A stretch of DNA of 14,417 bases from Rhodoferax sp. (GCA_026785765.1 JAJAZK010000534.1:1-14417), one strand, 5' to 3'. Counted from the first letter of the stretch, positions 7,163 to 13,889 are shown. Numbers and translations are program-made. The notes: generated by a model not told the origin, from the letters alone.

Positions 7163-7614
7163 TGCTGCCGCCGCTGGCATTGTCGCTGCAGTTTGCACTG
7201 CCAGCCGATGCGGTGGCCCATCGCCTGGCCCTGCCAAGGCATCGGGTGCGGCGCTGGATCCGCCATGCGCTGGACCAGGCAGCGCAGATCACGGTGCGCG
7301 TGGTCGGCGCCGACGAAGGCCGGGCACTGAACCGCGACTACCGCCAGCAGGAACATGCCACCAATGTGCTGACTTTTGCTTACGGCGGCAGCGCGCTACT
7401 GGAGGCCGACCTCGTGTTGTGCGCGCCGGTGGTGGCGCACGAGGCGCGCGCCCAACACAAGGACCTGCAGGCCCACTACGCGCACCTGATCGTGCACGGC
7501 ACGCTGCATGCCCAGGGCTGGGACCATGCAACCAGTGCCGCCGCAGCGCGCACCATGGAAGCACGCGAAGTGGCCATCCTGGCCCGGCTCGGGTTTGCCG
7601 ATCCCTACCGCTGA
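7162..7614 (+). CDS. ybeY: Endoribonuclease / rRNA maturation factor YbeY
   Basis: Zinc-dependent single-strand endoribonuclease involved in 16S rRNA 3'-end maturation and ribosome quality control. 150 residues, close to the family norm. Seen: the metal-binding HGxLHxxGxDH signature as HGTLHAQGWDH (His112, His116, His122) and the upstream conserved RxxNxxYRxxxxxTxVLTF pattern (RALNRDYRQQEHATNVLTF). ATG overlaps the phoH stop as TGATG, with AAAGG at 7151-7155 as Shine-Dalgarno. phoH-ybeY is a widely conserved pair; the lnt or corC genes that often follow are not present, and the next gene, dtd, is convergent. Trp121 replaces the more frequent Tyr in the signature; I expect no functional effect. 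Confidence 0.96.
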   Translation: MLPPLALSLQFALPADAVAHRLALPRHRVRRWIRHALDQAAQITVRVVGADEGRALNRDYRQQEHATNVLTFAYGGSALLEADLVLCAPVVAHEARAQHKDLQAHYAHLIVHGTLHAQGWDHATSAAAARTMEAREVAILARLGFADPYR

Positions 7615-7616
7615 GC

Positions 7617-7707
7617 CAACCCCGCGAGCGCCTGGGCCGGCTCTGGCTCATGACCAGCGCCGCCAGCAGCGCGCCCCCAACCCCGCGCCCGCGTGGGCCG
7701 ACTCAGG
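7617..7707. repeat. Imperfect 30-bp direct repeat spanning the ybeY-dtd junction
   Basis: Positions 7617-7646 and 7678-7707 match at 25 of 30 bases (both open CAACCCCGCG and share TGGGCCG), 61 nt apart. The first copy begins 3 nt after the ybeY stop; the second covers the dtd stop on the other strand. The 88-nt gap between these convergent genes shows no T-tracted terminator hairpin. The repeat may be a small old duplication. Confidence 0.5.
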
Positions 7708-8152
7708 AGACCGGGTCGATGCGCAAGGGGATCGTCACTGGCCCGTCGTTGACAAGCGCCACCTGCATATTGGCGGCGAATTGCCCGGTCTCGACATTGC
7801 CATGCGCCGTGCGCGCCTTGTGCACGAAAAAGTTGTAGAGACGTTCCCCGTCAGCGGGTGTCGCGGCCGAACTGAAGCCTGGCCGGTTGCCGCTGGAGGT
7901 ATCGGCAGCCAGCGTGAATTGGCTTACCACCAGCAGGCCACCGCCGACATCCTGCACGCTGCGGTTCATCTTGTCAGCGTCGTCGGCAAAGATTCGCAAC
8001 TTCAGAATCTTTGCCAACATGCGCTCTGCATGAGACTCGGTGTCACCGCGCTCGGCGCATAAAAGAACCAGCAATCCGGAGCCGATGGCGCCGATTTGCA
8101 CGCCCGCGACGCTGACGCTGGCCTCCCGAACGCGCTGCAGCACGGCTTTCAG
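7703..8152 (-). CDS. dtd: D-aminoacyl-tRNA deacylase, probable CTG start
   Basis: Removes D-amino acids mischarged onto tRNA, a translation proofreading step in the cytoplasm. 149 residues from CTG 8152, the usual length. Seen: opening KAVLQRV right after the start codon, the SQFTLAAD motif (77-84) and the Gly-cisPro motif in NDGPVT (135-140), both forming the active site across the dimer. No ATG, GTG or TTG exists at the expected N-terminus; CTG-AAA-GCC occupies the position of the family's Met1-Lys2. GAAGGA (complement of 8159-8164) sits 6 nt upstream, and the CTG overlaps the stop of the preceding transporter gene as CTGA, the same geometry as the ATGA overlaps elsewhere in this window. 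Alternatives: ATG at 8290 adds 46 unrelated residues; the GTG at codon 4 would remove conserved N-terminal residues. Gene identity is firm; the start codon is the notable part. Confidence 0.95.
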   Translation of the reverse strand: MKAVLQRVREASVSVAGVQIGAIGSGLLVLLCAERGDTESHAERMLAKILKLRIFADDADKMNRSVQDVGGGLLVVSQFTLAADTSSGNRPGFSSAATPADGERLYNFFVHKARTAHGNVETGQFAANMQVALVNDGPVTIPLRIDPVS

Positions 8153-9081
8153 ATCAAGTCCTTCGGATCGTTGAAATGGGCTTCCACATCGCTGGGCAAC
8201 AGCTGGATGGTGGCGCGCAAACCCGGTACCGCGCTCATCAGGGCCTGCTCGACACTGGTGCGCAAGGCGGCGGCGCGGCCCAGTGTCCAACTGGCGGGCA
8301 TGTGCATATGCAAATCCACAAAGCGGCGTTGCCCCGAGCGGCGCGTACTGATATGGTCAAAACGGATCGTGTGGTGGTCGAATTCCTGCAAGGTCGCATG
8401 TATTTGCGCCAGTACATCGGGTTCGACCGCCTCGTCCATCAGCCCCTGCGACGAACGCCAGACCAGGCGAGCGCCTTCGCGCAGGATGTTCAGCGCCACA
8501 CCAATCGCCACCACCGCGTCCAGCCACAACCATCCCGTCAGGGCGACCAGGCCAATGCCCAGGACGACGCCAACCGATGTCCAGACATCGGTGACAAGAT
8601 GCCTGGCATCGGCCTCCAGGGCGATCGAACGGTGCGCTGCGGCGCCTTCGAACATGGCCATGGCCAGTAAACCATTGAGCGCCGAGCTGATGACAGACAG
8701 GGTCAGGCCCCAGCCGATGGCCGTCAACGGTTGCGGATCGACCAGCCGGTGACCGGCAGCCCAGATGATGCCAGCGGCGGCGGCGATGATGAGAATGCCT
8801 TCGAATCCTGACGAAAAGTACTCGGCCTTATGGTGGCCGTAGGGGTGTTCAGCGTCAGCCGGGCGCGCCGCAATTGTCACCATGAGCAACGCAAAGATTG
8901 CACTGGCGAGGTTGACGAACGACTCCATTGCGTCCGACAACAGCCCAACCGAATCGGTAATCACCCATGCAAGTGTCTTCAGGGTGATGGTCACCACGGC
9001 AACCAGTATCGAAACCCGCAACAGTCGCTGTGGTGTCAGGAACCGTTTCGGGATCGCAAGCATGGGCGCATTGTGAACCAT
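8149..9081 (-). CDS. Cation diffusion facilitator (CDF) family transporter
   Basis: Inner-membrane divalent-cation/proton antiporter, 310 residues. Seen: about six membrane segments in the first 200 residues (for example about 23-42, 56-72, 94-110, 122-144, 166-184, 186-202) followed by a soluble C-terminal domain rich in His and Asp (DHHTIRFDHIST, VDLHMHM), as in FieF-like CDFs. TM5 carries HLVTD (H161, D165), matching the His/Asp pair of the transport site. In TM2, aligning SVGLLSDAMESFVN with FieF puts Glu53 and Asn57 where FieF has Asp45 and Asp49, so the metal cannot be named from sequence. HPYGHHKAEYF at 79-89 is a family-typical loop. ATG 9081 is chosen; ATG 9063, six codons in, is equally possible. 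Its stop overlaps the dtd start as CTGA, implying coupling. Confidence 0.93.
   Translation of the reverse strand: MVHNAPMLAIPKRFLTPQRLLRVSILVAVVTITLKTLAWVITDSVGLLSDAMESFVNLASAIFALLMVTIAARPADAEHPYGHHKAEYFSSGFEGILIIAAAAGIIWAAGHRLVDPQPLTAIGWGLTLSVISSALNGLLAMAMFEGAAAHRSIALEADARHLVTDVWTSVGVVLGIGLVALTGWLWLDAVVAIGVALNILREGARLVWRSSQGLMDEAVEPDVLAQIHATLQEFDHHTIRFDHISTRRSGQRRFVDLHMHMPASWTLGRAAALRTSVEQALMSAVPGLRATIQLLPSDVEAHFNDPKDLI
8159..8164 (-). promoter_or_regulatory. Shine-Dalgarno site supporting a CTG start for dtd
   Basis: The minus strand reads GAAGGA here, within the last codons of the upstream transporter gene, with 6 nt to the CTG at 8152. It is a strong, well-spaced site and no other start codon lies at that distance. 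Confidence 0.7.
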
Positions 9082-9159
9082 GGCCTTGAATGCGGTCGGG
9101 CTGTGGGTTGGGTCCGAGCGGACGCAGGATAGCGGGTTTCGACATGCCAGAGTGACGGA

Positions 9160-9330
9160 ATGATGTTCCGCCTTCGCCGCCGCGCACCGTGGCTCGCTGG
9201 CTGCCTGCTGGTTTGTGCCAGCGGCGCATTGTGGAACCGCTGGCTGCCCTGCCAGCGGCCGGTGCCAGCACCCAGTACGCTGATCGAAACGGCGTCATGC
9301 CCCTTGCCGCTGGCGCGCTCGCATGGTTAG
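9160..9330 (+). CDS. Possible small membrane protein ORF (56 codons)
   Basis: I do not recognise this. It is an open frame starting ATG-ATG in the 350-nt gap (9082-9431) between the divergent-facing ends of the CDF gene and tyrS. The product begins MMFRLRRR, then has a short hydrophobic stretch with WLAGCLLVCASGALW, then a Pro-rich tail with four Cys in all: an Arg-rich N-terminus before a membrane-like segment suits a small inner-membrane or secreted peptide. About three quarters of third codon positions are G or C, like the neighbours. Against it: no good Shine-Dalgarno, no recognised promoter, and high GC makes chance ORFs common. It could also be a gene remnant. Low confidence. Confidence 0.28.
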   Translation: MMFRLRRRAPWLAGCLLVCASGALWNRWLPCQRPVPAPSTLIETASCPLPLARSHG

Positions 9331-9381
9331 CGCGAAATGGTGCAGTTACTCGAAAGTGCCGGCGCCCGTTAACGTGAACTA

Positions 9382-9421
9382 ACTTTCATGATGCGGGGTG
9401 AAGAGTGGACCTCATGAAAGT
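9382..9421. repeat. Perfect 10-bp inverted repeat downstream of tyrS
   Basis: ACTTTCATGA (9382-9391) and TCATGAAAGT (9412-9421) are exact reverse complements separated by 20 nt, ending 10 nt from the tyrS stop. As RNA it would fold into a 10-bp stem with a 20-nt loop; there is no T-tract on either side, so it is a poor Rho-independent terminator. Its symmetry and AT-rich arms in a GC-rich gap could also suit a protein-binding site. Confidence 0.6.
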
Positions 9422-9431
9422 CAGGCCGCTA

Positions 9432-10676
9432 TCAGGCCAGGGTCACGCGCATGAATTTGCGTTTGCCGACCTGCAGCACGTAGCTGCCAGGGCCCAGCTT
9501 CAACCCCTTGTCGCTCACGACGACCGAATCAACCCGCACACCTCCGCCATCGATCAGGCGATTGCCTTCACCGCCCGACGCGGTCAAGCCGGCCAGCCGC
9601 AACACGGCTGCGATTCCGATTGGGGTCGCCGCCGCGTCCAACGGCAGCGCACGCTGCGCAATATCGTCGGGGACACCACCTTGGGAGCGGTTGACAAAGT
9701 CCTGCTGCGCAGCTGCTGCTGCCGCCGCCGAGTGAAACCGGGTGGTGATCTCCAGCGCCAGCGCAACCTTGGCATCCTTCGGGTTGGCGCCGTCATCGAT
9801 TTGCGCCCTGAGCGCCGCAATATCGGCCTCTGAGCGCAGACTCAGCAAGTTGTACCAGCGCCACATCAACACATCCGAAATGCTCAAAACCTTGGCAAAC
9901 ATGGTGTTGGCGTCTTCCGCTATGGCAATGTAGTTGCTCTTGCTTTTGGACATCTTCTCGACCCCGTCCAGGCCTTCCAGCAACGGCATGGTCAGAATAC
10001 ATTGCGGCTCCTGGCCGTACTCGGTCTGCAAATGGCGACCTACCAGCAAGTTGAACTTCTGGTCGGTTCCACCGAGTTCCAGGTCGGACTTCAGGGCCAC
10101 ACTGTCATACCCCTGCATCAACGGGTACAGGAACTCGTGCACACTGATCGAGCGGCCCTCCTTGAACCGTCTGGCAAAGTCATCGCGCTCCATCATGCGG
10201 GCCACGTTGTAGCGGGCGGCCAACTCGATCAGGCCCCTGGCACCCAGCGGATCGCTCCATTCGCTGTTGTAGCGGATTTCGGTGCGCGCCGGATCGAGGA
10301 CCATCGAAGCCTGCTGATAGTAGGTCTGGGCGTTGGCTTCGATCTGCGCGCGGGTCAGCGCCGGGCGGGTACTGTTGCGCCCGGATGGGTCGCCAATCAT
10401 GCCGGTAAAGTCGCCGATCAGGAAAATCACCGTGTGCCCCAGATCCTGAAGCTGGCGCATCTTGTTGAGCACCACGGTATGCCCGATGTGGATGTCCGGC
10501 GCGGTCGGGTCCAGACCGAGCTTGATCCGCAGCGGTTTGCCGGTGGCCTGCGAACGCGCCAGTTTCCTGACCCATTCGTCCTGCGGCAATAGTTCCTCGC
10601 AGCCGCGCAGCGACACCGTCAACGCGTGGCGAACGGCGTCGGTTACGGGGAAAACAGCGCTGGCGGCTTGATTCAT
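9432..10676 (-). CDS. tyrS: Tyrosyl-tRNA synthetase
   Basis: Class I aminoacyl-tRNA synthetase charging tRNA-Tyr with tyrosine in the cytoplasm. 414 residues, full length. Seen: Rossmann-fold catalytic domain with HIGH as DIHIGH (63-66), preceded by KLGLDPTAPD; tyrosine-pocket region with GYDSVALKSDLELGGTDQ (about 189-206); KMSKS (241-245) followed by KSNYI; and a C-terminal S4 RNA-binding domain (about 345-410) ending VGKRKFMRVTLA. The compact catalytic part and KMSKS close to residue 240 fit the TyrZ-like bacterial branch. ATG at 10676 has GGA about 8 nt upstream. It is divergent from the M23 peptidase gene, an arrangement I associate with Burkholderiales; no T-box is visible in the short leader, as expected for a proteobacterium. 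Confidence 0.98.
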   Translation of the reverse strand: MNQAASAVFPVTDAVRHALTVSLRGCEELLPQDEWVRKLARSQATGKPLRIKLGLDPTAPDIHIGHTVVLNKMRQLQDLGHTVIFLIGDFTGMIGDPSGRNSTRPALTRAQIEANAQTYYQQASMVLDPARTEIRYNSEWSDPLGARGLIELAARYNVARMMERDDFARRFKEGRSISVHEFLYPLMQGYDSVALKSDLELGGTDQKFNLLVGRHLQTEYGQEPQCILTMPLLEGLDGVEKMSKSKSNYIAIAEDANTMFAKVLSISDVLMWRWYNLLSLRSEADIAALRAQIDDGANPKDAKVALALEITTRFHSAAAAAAAQQDFVNRSQGGVPDDIAQRALPLDAAATPIGIAAVLRLAGLTASGGEGNRLIDGGGVRVDSVVVSDKGLKLGPGSYVLQVGKRKFMRVTLA

Positions 10677-10712
10677 AAGGGTTTTCCACTATCCGTAGGC
10701 GTTGGGGGTGGG

Positions 10713-10718
10713 TATACT
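10713..10718 (+). promoter_or_regulatory. Possible -10 box (TATACT) for the M23 peptidase gene
   Basis: TATACT lies 25 nt before ATG 10744 in the 67-nt divergent gap upstream of tyrS and the peptidase gene. It is a near-consensus -10 hexamer in a GC-rich setting, but no recognisable -35 lies 16-18 nt upstream. If real, the leader is about 20 nt. Confidence 0.3.
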
Positions 10719-10743
10719 TGGTCACTCCCGAGGCGTCGATTCT

Positions 10744-12189
10744 ATGTCGCGCCCATTGGCAGTCCGGCCCTGCAAGCAGTGCTGGCTGCCTTCAAACCCT
10801 AACGTTGGATCTCCCACTTTGAACGCTGGTTTTGTTGCTGCCGCCACGGCATGGATACCATCTGCGAGAGCCGCCATAGGGCGCCACCCACACCGGGTCA
10901 CGGCAGCGCTGGCAAGCGCCCTGCTGCTGGCCGGAGGGTATGCCACCGCATCGCTGGCCCCGGATACTGCCCATTTGCAAGTCGTACAGGTGATCGAAGC
11001 CGTACAGCCTTTACCCCTGCAAATCCAGGCCGATGCCATTGACGAGCGCGTGCTGCGCCTGTACCGCTCGGACGTCTCCCGCTCCACCGACAGCGCCGAG
11101 ACATTGCTCAAGCGGCTCGGTATCGATGATCCTGCGGCGGCAGCGTTCCTGCGCTCGAACGTGCAGGTGCGCCAGGCTTTGCTTGGGCGGGCCGGCCGTG
11201 CTATCACGGCGGAGGCCACGGCCGAACAGGCACTGCTGCGCCTGAGTGCCCGTTGGAGTCAGGATGACAGTGGCAATTTCAAGCGGCTGGTAATTGAAAA
11301 GTCAGGGGATCGATTCAGCGCGCGCGTTGAGTCTGCCCCCCTGTCCGCTTCGACCCGGCTCGCCAGCGGCAGCATACAGTCGTCGTTGTTCGCCGCGCCC
11401 GATGACGCTCGCATCCCCGACGCAATTGCCGTTCAGGTCGCTGAAATTTTTGCCGGTGATATCGACTTTCACCGTGCATTGCGAAAAGGCGACCGTTTTT
11501 CCGTGGTGTACGAGACTCTGGAGGGTGACGGCGAACCCTTGCGCAGCGGGCGGGTGTTGAGTGCGGAGTTCGTCAATAACGGCAAGAAATACCAAGCCAT
11601 GTGGTTCCAGGATCCGGTGGCTGATGTGACCACTTCGACCGGCGTTAAAGGGGCCTATTACACGCTGGACGGGCAAAGCCTGCGCCGCAGCTTTCTGGCG
11701 TCCCCGATGGAGTTTTCCCGGGTCACCAGCGGGTTCAAGATGCGCTTCCATCCAATCCTGCAAATGTGGCGCGCCCACTTAGGGGTGGACTATGCGGCGC
11801 CCACCGGAACACCGGTGCGTAGCGTCGGCGACGGTGTGGTTGAGTTTGCCGGCGTACAAAACGGGTTTGGTAACGTCGTTTATGTGACCCACCGCAACAA
11901 CACGACAACTGTTTACGCCCATTTGAGCCGGATCGACGTCAAGCGAGGCCAGAACGTGGGCCAGGCACAGATAGTTGGGGCGGTAGGCGCCACTGGATGG
12001 GCGACCGGCCCGCACCTGCACTTCGAGTTCCGCGTAAATGGGGTACACCAGGACCCGCTGACAATTGCCAAACAATCCGACGCTGTACCCGTCACCACCG
12101 CGTCGAAGGCCGCATTCGAACGACTGGCAATGGATGCCCGGCAACAGTTGTTGGCCGCCGCATCGATGCGGCAAATCAGTACCCAGTAA
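10744..12189 (+). CDS. Membrane-anchored M23/LytM peptidoglycan endopeptidase
   Basis: Zinc metallopeptidase expected to cut peptide cross-links of peptidoglycan from the periplasmic side. 481 residues from ATG 10744. Seen: one N-terminal membrane anchor (about 52-72, beginning VTAALASALLLAGGYATASLA); a periplasmic part with an OapA/LysM-like region around 90-160 and a middle domain (about 175-310); and a C-terminal LytM domain with all metal and catalytic motifs, HLGVD (His345, Asp349), YAHL (His393) and GPHLHFE (His424, His426), so it should be active. The start is unsure: an in-frame TTG at 10702 lies before the likely -10 box, and TTG 10819 with GGAT upstream is another option that still keeps the membrane segment. 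It is divergent from tyrS and followed by a strong terminator. The anhydro-MurNAc kinase gene often found next is absent. Confidence 0.93.
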   Translation: MSRPLAVRPCKQCWLPSNPNVGSPTLNAGFVAAATAWIPSARAAIGRHPHRVTAALASALLLAGGYATASLAPDTAHLQVVQVIEAVQPLPLQIQADAIDERVLRLYRSDVSRSTDSAETLLKRLGIDDPAAAAFLRSNVQVRQALLGRAGRAITAEATAEQALLRLSARWSQDDSGNFKRLVIEKSGDRFSARVESAPLSASTRLASGSIQSSLFAAPDDARIPDAIAVQVAEIFAGDIDFHRALRKGDRFSVVYETLEGDGEPLRSGRVLSAEFVNNGKKYQAMWFQDPVADVTTSTGVKGAYYTLDGQSLRRSFLASPMEFSRVTSGFKMRFHPILQMWRAHLGVDYAAPTGTPVRSVGDGVVEFAGVQNGFGNVVYVTHRNNTTTVYAHLSRIDVKRGQNVGQAQIVGAVGATGWATGPHLHFEFRVNGVHQDPLTIAKQSDAVPVTTASKAAFERLAMDARQQLLAAASMRQISTQ

Positions 12190-12202
12190 TTGAAAAAGAT
12201 CA

Positions 12203-12228
12203 AAAAAGGCGCCCAGAGGCGCCTTTTT
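12203..12228. terminator. Bidirectional Rho-independent terminator between the M23 gene and erpA
   Basis: GGCGCC (12208-12213) and GGCGCC (12218-12223) form a 6-bp GC stem around a 4-nt loop, flanked by A5 on the left and T5 on the right, which extend the stem to 11 bp. It lies 13 nt after the plus-strand peptidase stop and 45 nt after the minus-strand erpA stop, so it can end both convergent transcripts. Confidence 0.9.
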
Positions 12229-12272
12229 GTATGCAGCCGCAGCCTGCCGCTGAACTGCTGCTTACTTGACGC

Positions 12273-12638
12273 TCAGGAGGAGAAACTCGATCCACACCCG
12301 CAGGTGGTGGTGGCGTTCGGGTTCTTGATCACAAACTGCGCGCCCTGCATGTCTTCCTTGTAGTCAATTTCCGCGCCGACCAGATACTGGTAACTCATGG
12401 CGTCGATCAGCAACGACACGCCATTCTTGGTCATGGTGGTGTCGTCTTCGTTGGTGATCTCGTCAAACGTGAAGCCGTACTGGAAACCAGAGCAACCGCC
12501 GCCTTGCACAAACACGCGCAACTTCAGCTCGGAATTTCCCTCCTCGGCAATCAGGTCTGCGACTTTTGCCGCTGCGCTGTCGGTAAACAGGATCGGGGCG
12601 GGCATTTCGGTCTGGATGGATTCTGCAAGGGCGCTCAT
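12273..12638 (-). CDS. erpA: Iron-sulfur cluster insertion protein ErpA
   Basis: A-type carrier that delivers Fe-S clusters to apo-proteins, including enzymes of isoprenoid synthesis and respiration. 121 residues. Seen: the three cluster-ligand cysteines of the family, Cys49 in GGGCSGF and Cys113/Cys115 in TTCGCGSSF, plus the conserved LRVFVQGGG and YKEDMQGAQFVIKNPNA segments typical of ErpA. ATG 12638 is chosen because GGAG sits 6 nt upstream (complement of 12645-12648); an in-frame TTG at 12650 would overlap that site. It follows the bactofilin gene by 59 nt on the same strand and may have its own promoter there (TAGTAT, complement of 12669-12674, is a weak -10 candidate). Confidence 0.97.
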   Translation of the reverse strand: MSALAESIQTEMPAPILFTDSAAAKVADLIAEEGNSELKLRVFVQGGGCSGFQYGFTFDEITNEDDTTMTKNGVSLLIDAMSYQYLVGAEIDYKEDMQGAQFVIKNPNATTTCGCGSSFSS

Positions 12639-12697
12639 GGGTTGCTCCAAATAAGTTGACTGACCGCAATACTACAGGAAATCACTCGGGAATTGCG

Positions 12698-13093
12698 TCA
12701 CTGGTTATTTGCCGCCAGCTTTAACACGGGTTTTGCGTCTCCCGGCGCCTGCGGCCGAAGCTGGCCGGCGATGATCGCGCCCTGATGCATTTCAATCGCC
12801 CGGTAATGCACATCGCCCTCGATGCGCGCCCTCGGCTGCAACTCAAGCATCAGGCTCGCGTGGACCGAACCCTTGACTGTTCCACTGATGATGATGTGGT
12901 CGGCATGCAGGGCGCCGGTCACCGACGCGCTCTCTGACACCACCAGAATGCTTGGCTGGTCCTCGCTGGCCCGGATATCTCCGACCAGCGTGCCATCGAT
13001 CCGCAAGCCATCGGAAAATTTGAAGTTTCCGGTGATGTGGCTGCCGTGCGCAATCAGGCTCTTGATCGGGGGTTGTTTTCTTTTATTGAACAT
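12698..13093 (-). CDS. Bactofilin (polymer-forming cytoskeletal protein)
   Basis: Bactofilins polymerise without nucleotide into filaments at the inner membrane and recruit cell-wall enzymes or other partners to set cell shape or position. 131 residues. Seen: short basic N-terminus (MFNKRKQPPIKSLI), then a beta-helical core of about 90 residues with the repeating short-strand pattern of DUF583 (HITGNFKFSDGLRIDGTLVG, SVTGALHADHIIISGTVKG, IEGDVHYRAIEMHQGAIIAG), then a disordered tail with Pro and Asn. ATG 13093 is preceded by GGAG 6 nt upstream; open reading further upstream is out of frame with the real neighbour. It lies 23 nt after a coiled-coil membrane protein gene and ahead of erpA, so the three are likely co-transcribed. 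An M23 peptidase, a common bactofilin partner elsewhere, lies just beyond erpA. Confidence 0.95.
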   Translation of the reverse strand: MFNKRKQPPIKSLIAHGSHITGNFKFSDGLRIDGTLVGDIRASEDQPSILVVSESASVTGALHADHIIISGTVKGSVHASLMLELQPRARIEGDVHYRAIEMHQGAIIAGQLRPQAPGDAKPVLKLAANNQ

Positions 13094-13116
13094 ATTTGTC
13101 TCCGTTGGCAACCAGC

Positions 13117-13824
13117 TCACAACTTCAGGGCTTGGGTCGCCTTGACGACCGACCCGTCGAGCACCTTGACCGTCACACTCATCACTACGGCCTGTGGCGG
13201 CAACTCCAGCACACCCTGGAAACGTCCGAACTGCGAGAACTTGACGGCTGGCGCAGCAGTGACCGGCAGCAGCGTCCACGGCTTGCCCCCCAGCACCCCT
13301 GTCACAGTGATGTCGAGCGTGCCCTTGAATTCGCCCGCGTTCTTCTGCGGCTGAATCAGAAGAATTCGCCATCTTAGTCGACGGTCGTCCTGCACCTCGG
13401 CCTCCAGACCGCGAATAGCTATGCCTTCGACGCCGGTGCTGGGTATCAGCTTATCGAAAAAACCAAGATCGTCGCGCAGTCCCAGGTTATCGGCTTCCAG
13501 CTGTTTTTTCTGGGCCAGAAGCTGCTCCTGCGCGGCTTTCTCTGTAGTTAATAGTGTCTGTGCGGTATTCGCGACCACCTGCGCCTGGTCTCGTTCCGCC
13601 TTCAGTTTCAACAGTTCGGCGCGCAAACGCGTGACCTCTTCCTGCGCTCCACCGTCGAGCCCGGCGATCACCTTGCCAAACTCGAATGCCCACAGACCAA
13701 TTGCTGCACAAAACCCCAACACCACGGCGGCGAAAATCCAGCGAAACGGCCACGGCAATGTACTGCGCACCGCCATCCGGGGGGCGCTGATCGTCAGACG
13801 GCGGCGAAGGAGCCTAAAACGCAT
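13117..13824 (-). CDS. Bitopic membrane protein with coiled coil, DUF6776-like
   Basis: Function unknown. 235 residues. Seen: Arg-rich cytoplasmic N-terminus (MRFRLLRRRL), one membrane segment at about 28-48 (IFAAVVLGFCAAIGLWAFEF), a coiled coil of about 60 residues (57-120, with Leu/Ala heptads and many Glu, Lys and Gln), then a C-terminal domain rich in beta strands (about 130-235) that should be periplasmic by the positive-inside rule. I recall proteins of this form next to bactofilin in Burkholderiales annotated as DUF6776, from memory and without a search. ATG 13824 has no strong Shine-Dalgarno; ATG 13776, sixteen codons in, is the alternative and keeps the membrane segment. The stop is 23 nt before the bactofilin start, which suggests a shared transcript and possibly a shared complex. 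Confidence 0.85.
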   Translation of the reverse strand: MRFRLLRRRLTISAPRMAVRSTLPWPFRWIFAAVVLGFCAAIGLWAFEFGKVIAGLDGGAQEEVTRLRAELLKLKAERDQAQVVANTAQTLLTTEKAAQEQLLAQKKQLEADNLGLRDDLGFFDKLIPSTGVEGIAIRGLEAEVQDDRRLRWRILLIQPQKNAGEFKGTLDITVTGVLGGKPWTLLPVTAAPAVKFSQFGRFQGVLELPPQAVVMSVTVKVLDGSVVKATQALKL

Positions 13825-13834
13825 GTTTCAGGAA

Positions 13835-13856
13835 ACCGCATTTTGAGAATGCCGGT
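13835..13856 (-). promoter_or_regulatory. Small hairpin upstream of the DUF6776-like gene
   Basis: ACCGCATT (13835-13842) and AATGCCGGT (13848-13856) pair as 5 + 3 bp around a 5-nt loop with one bulged C. It starts 11 nt upstream of the gene's ATG, in its leader if transcription begins between the rpsI terminator and the gene. The role is unknown; it may be chance. Confidence 0.25.
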
Positions 13857-13889
13857 ACAGCAGAGAGCGCCAAAACGCTTCGCAAGAGC

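Noticed and set aside
6185..7237. Long minus-strand open frame (350 codons) opposite phoH
   Set aside because: Antisense to a gene with clear Walker motifs; the product shows no family resemblance.
9082..9431. tRNA, sRNA or mobile-element remnant in the 350-nt gap
   Set aside because: No cloverleaf, no terminator hairpin with a T-tract and no transposase-like frame; only the small ORF and inverted repeat listed above stood out.
13094..13372. In-frame upstream extension of the bactofilin
   Set aside because: It would lie inside the DUF6776-like gene out of frame; ATG 13093 has a good Shine-Dalgarno and the normal bactofilin N-terminus.
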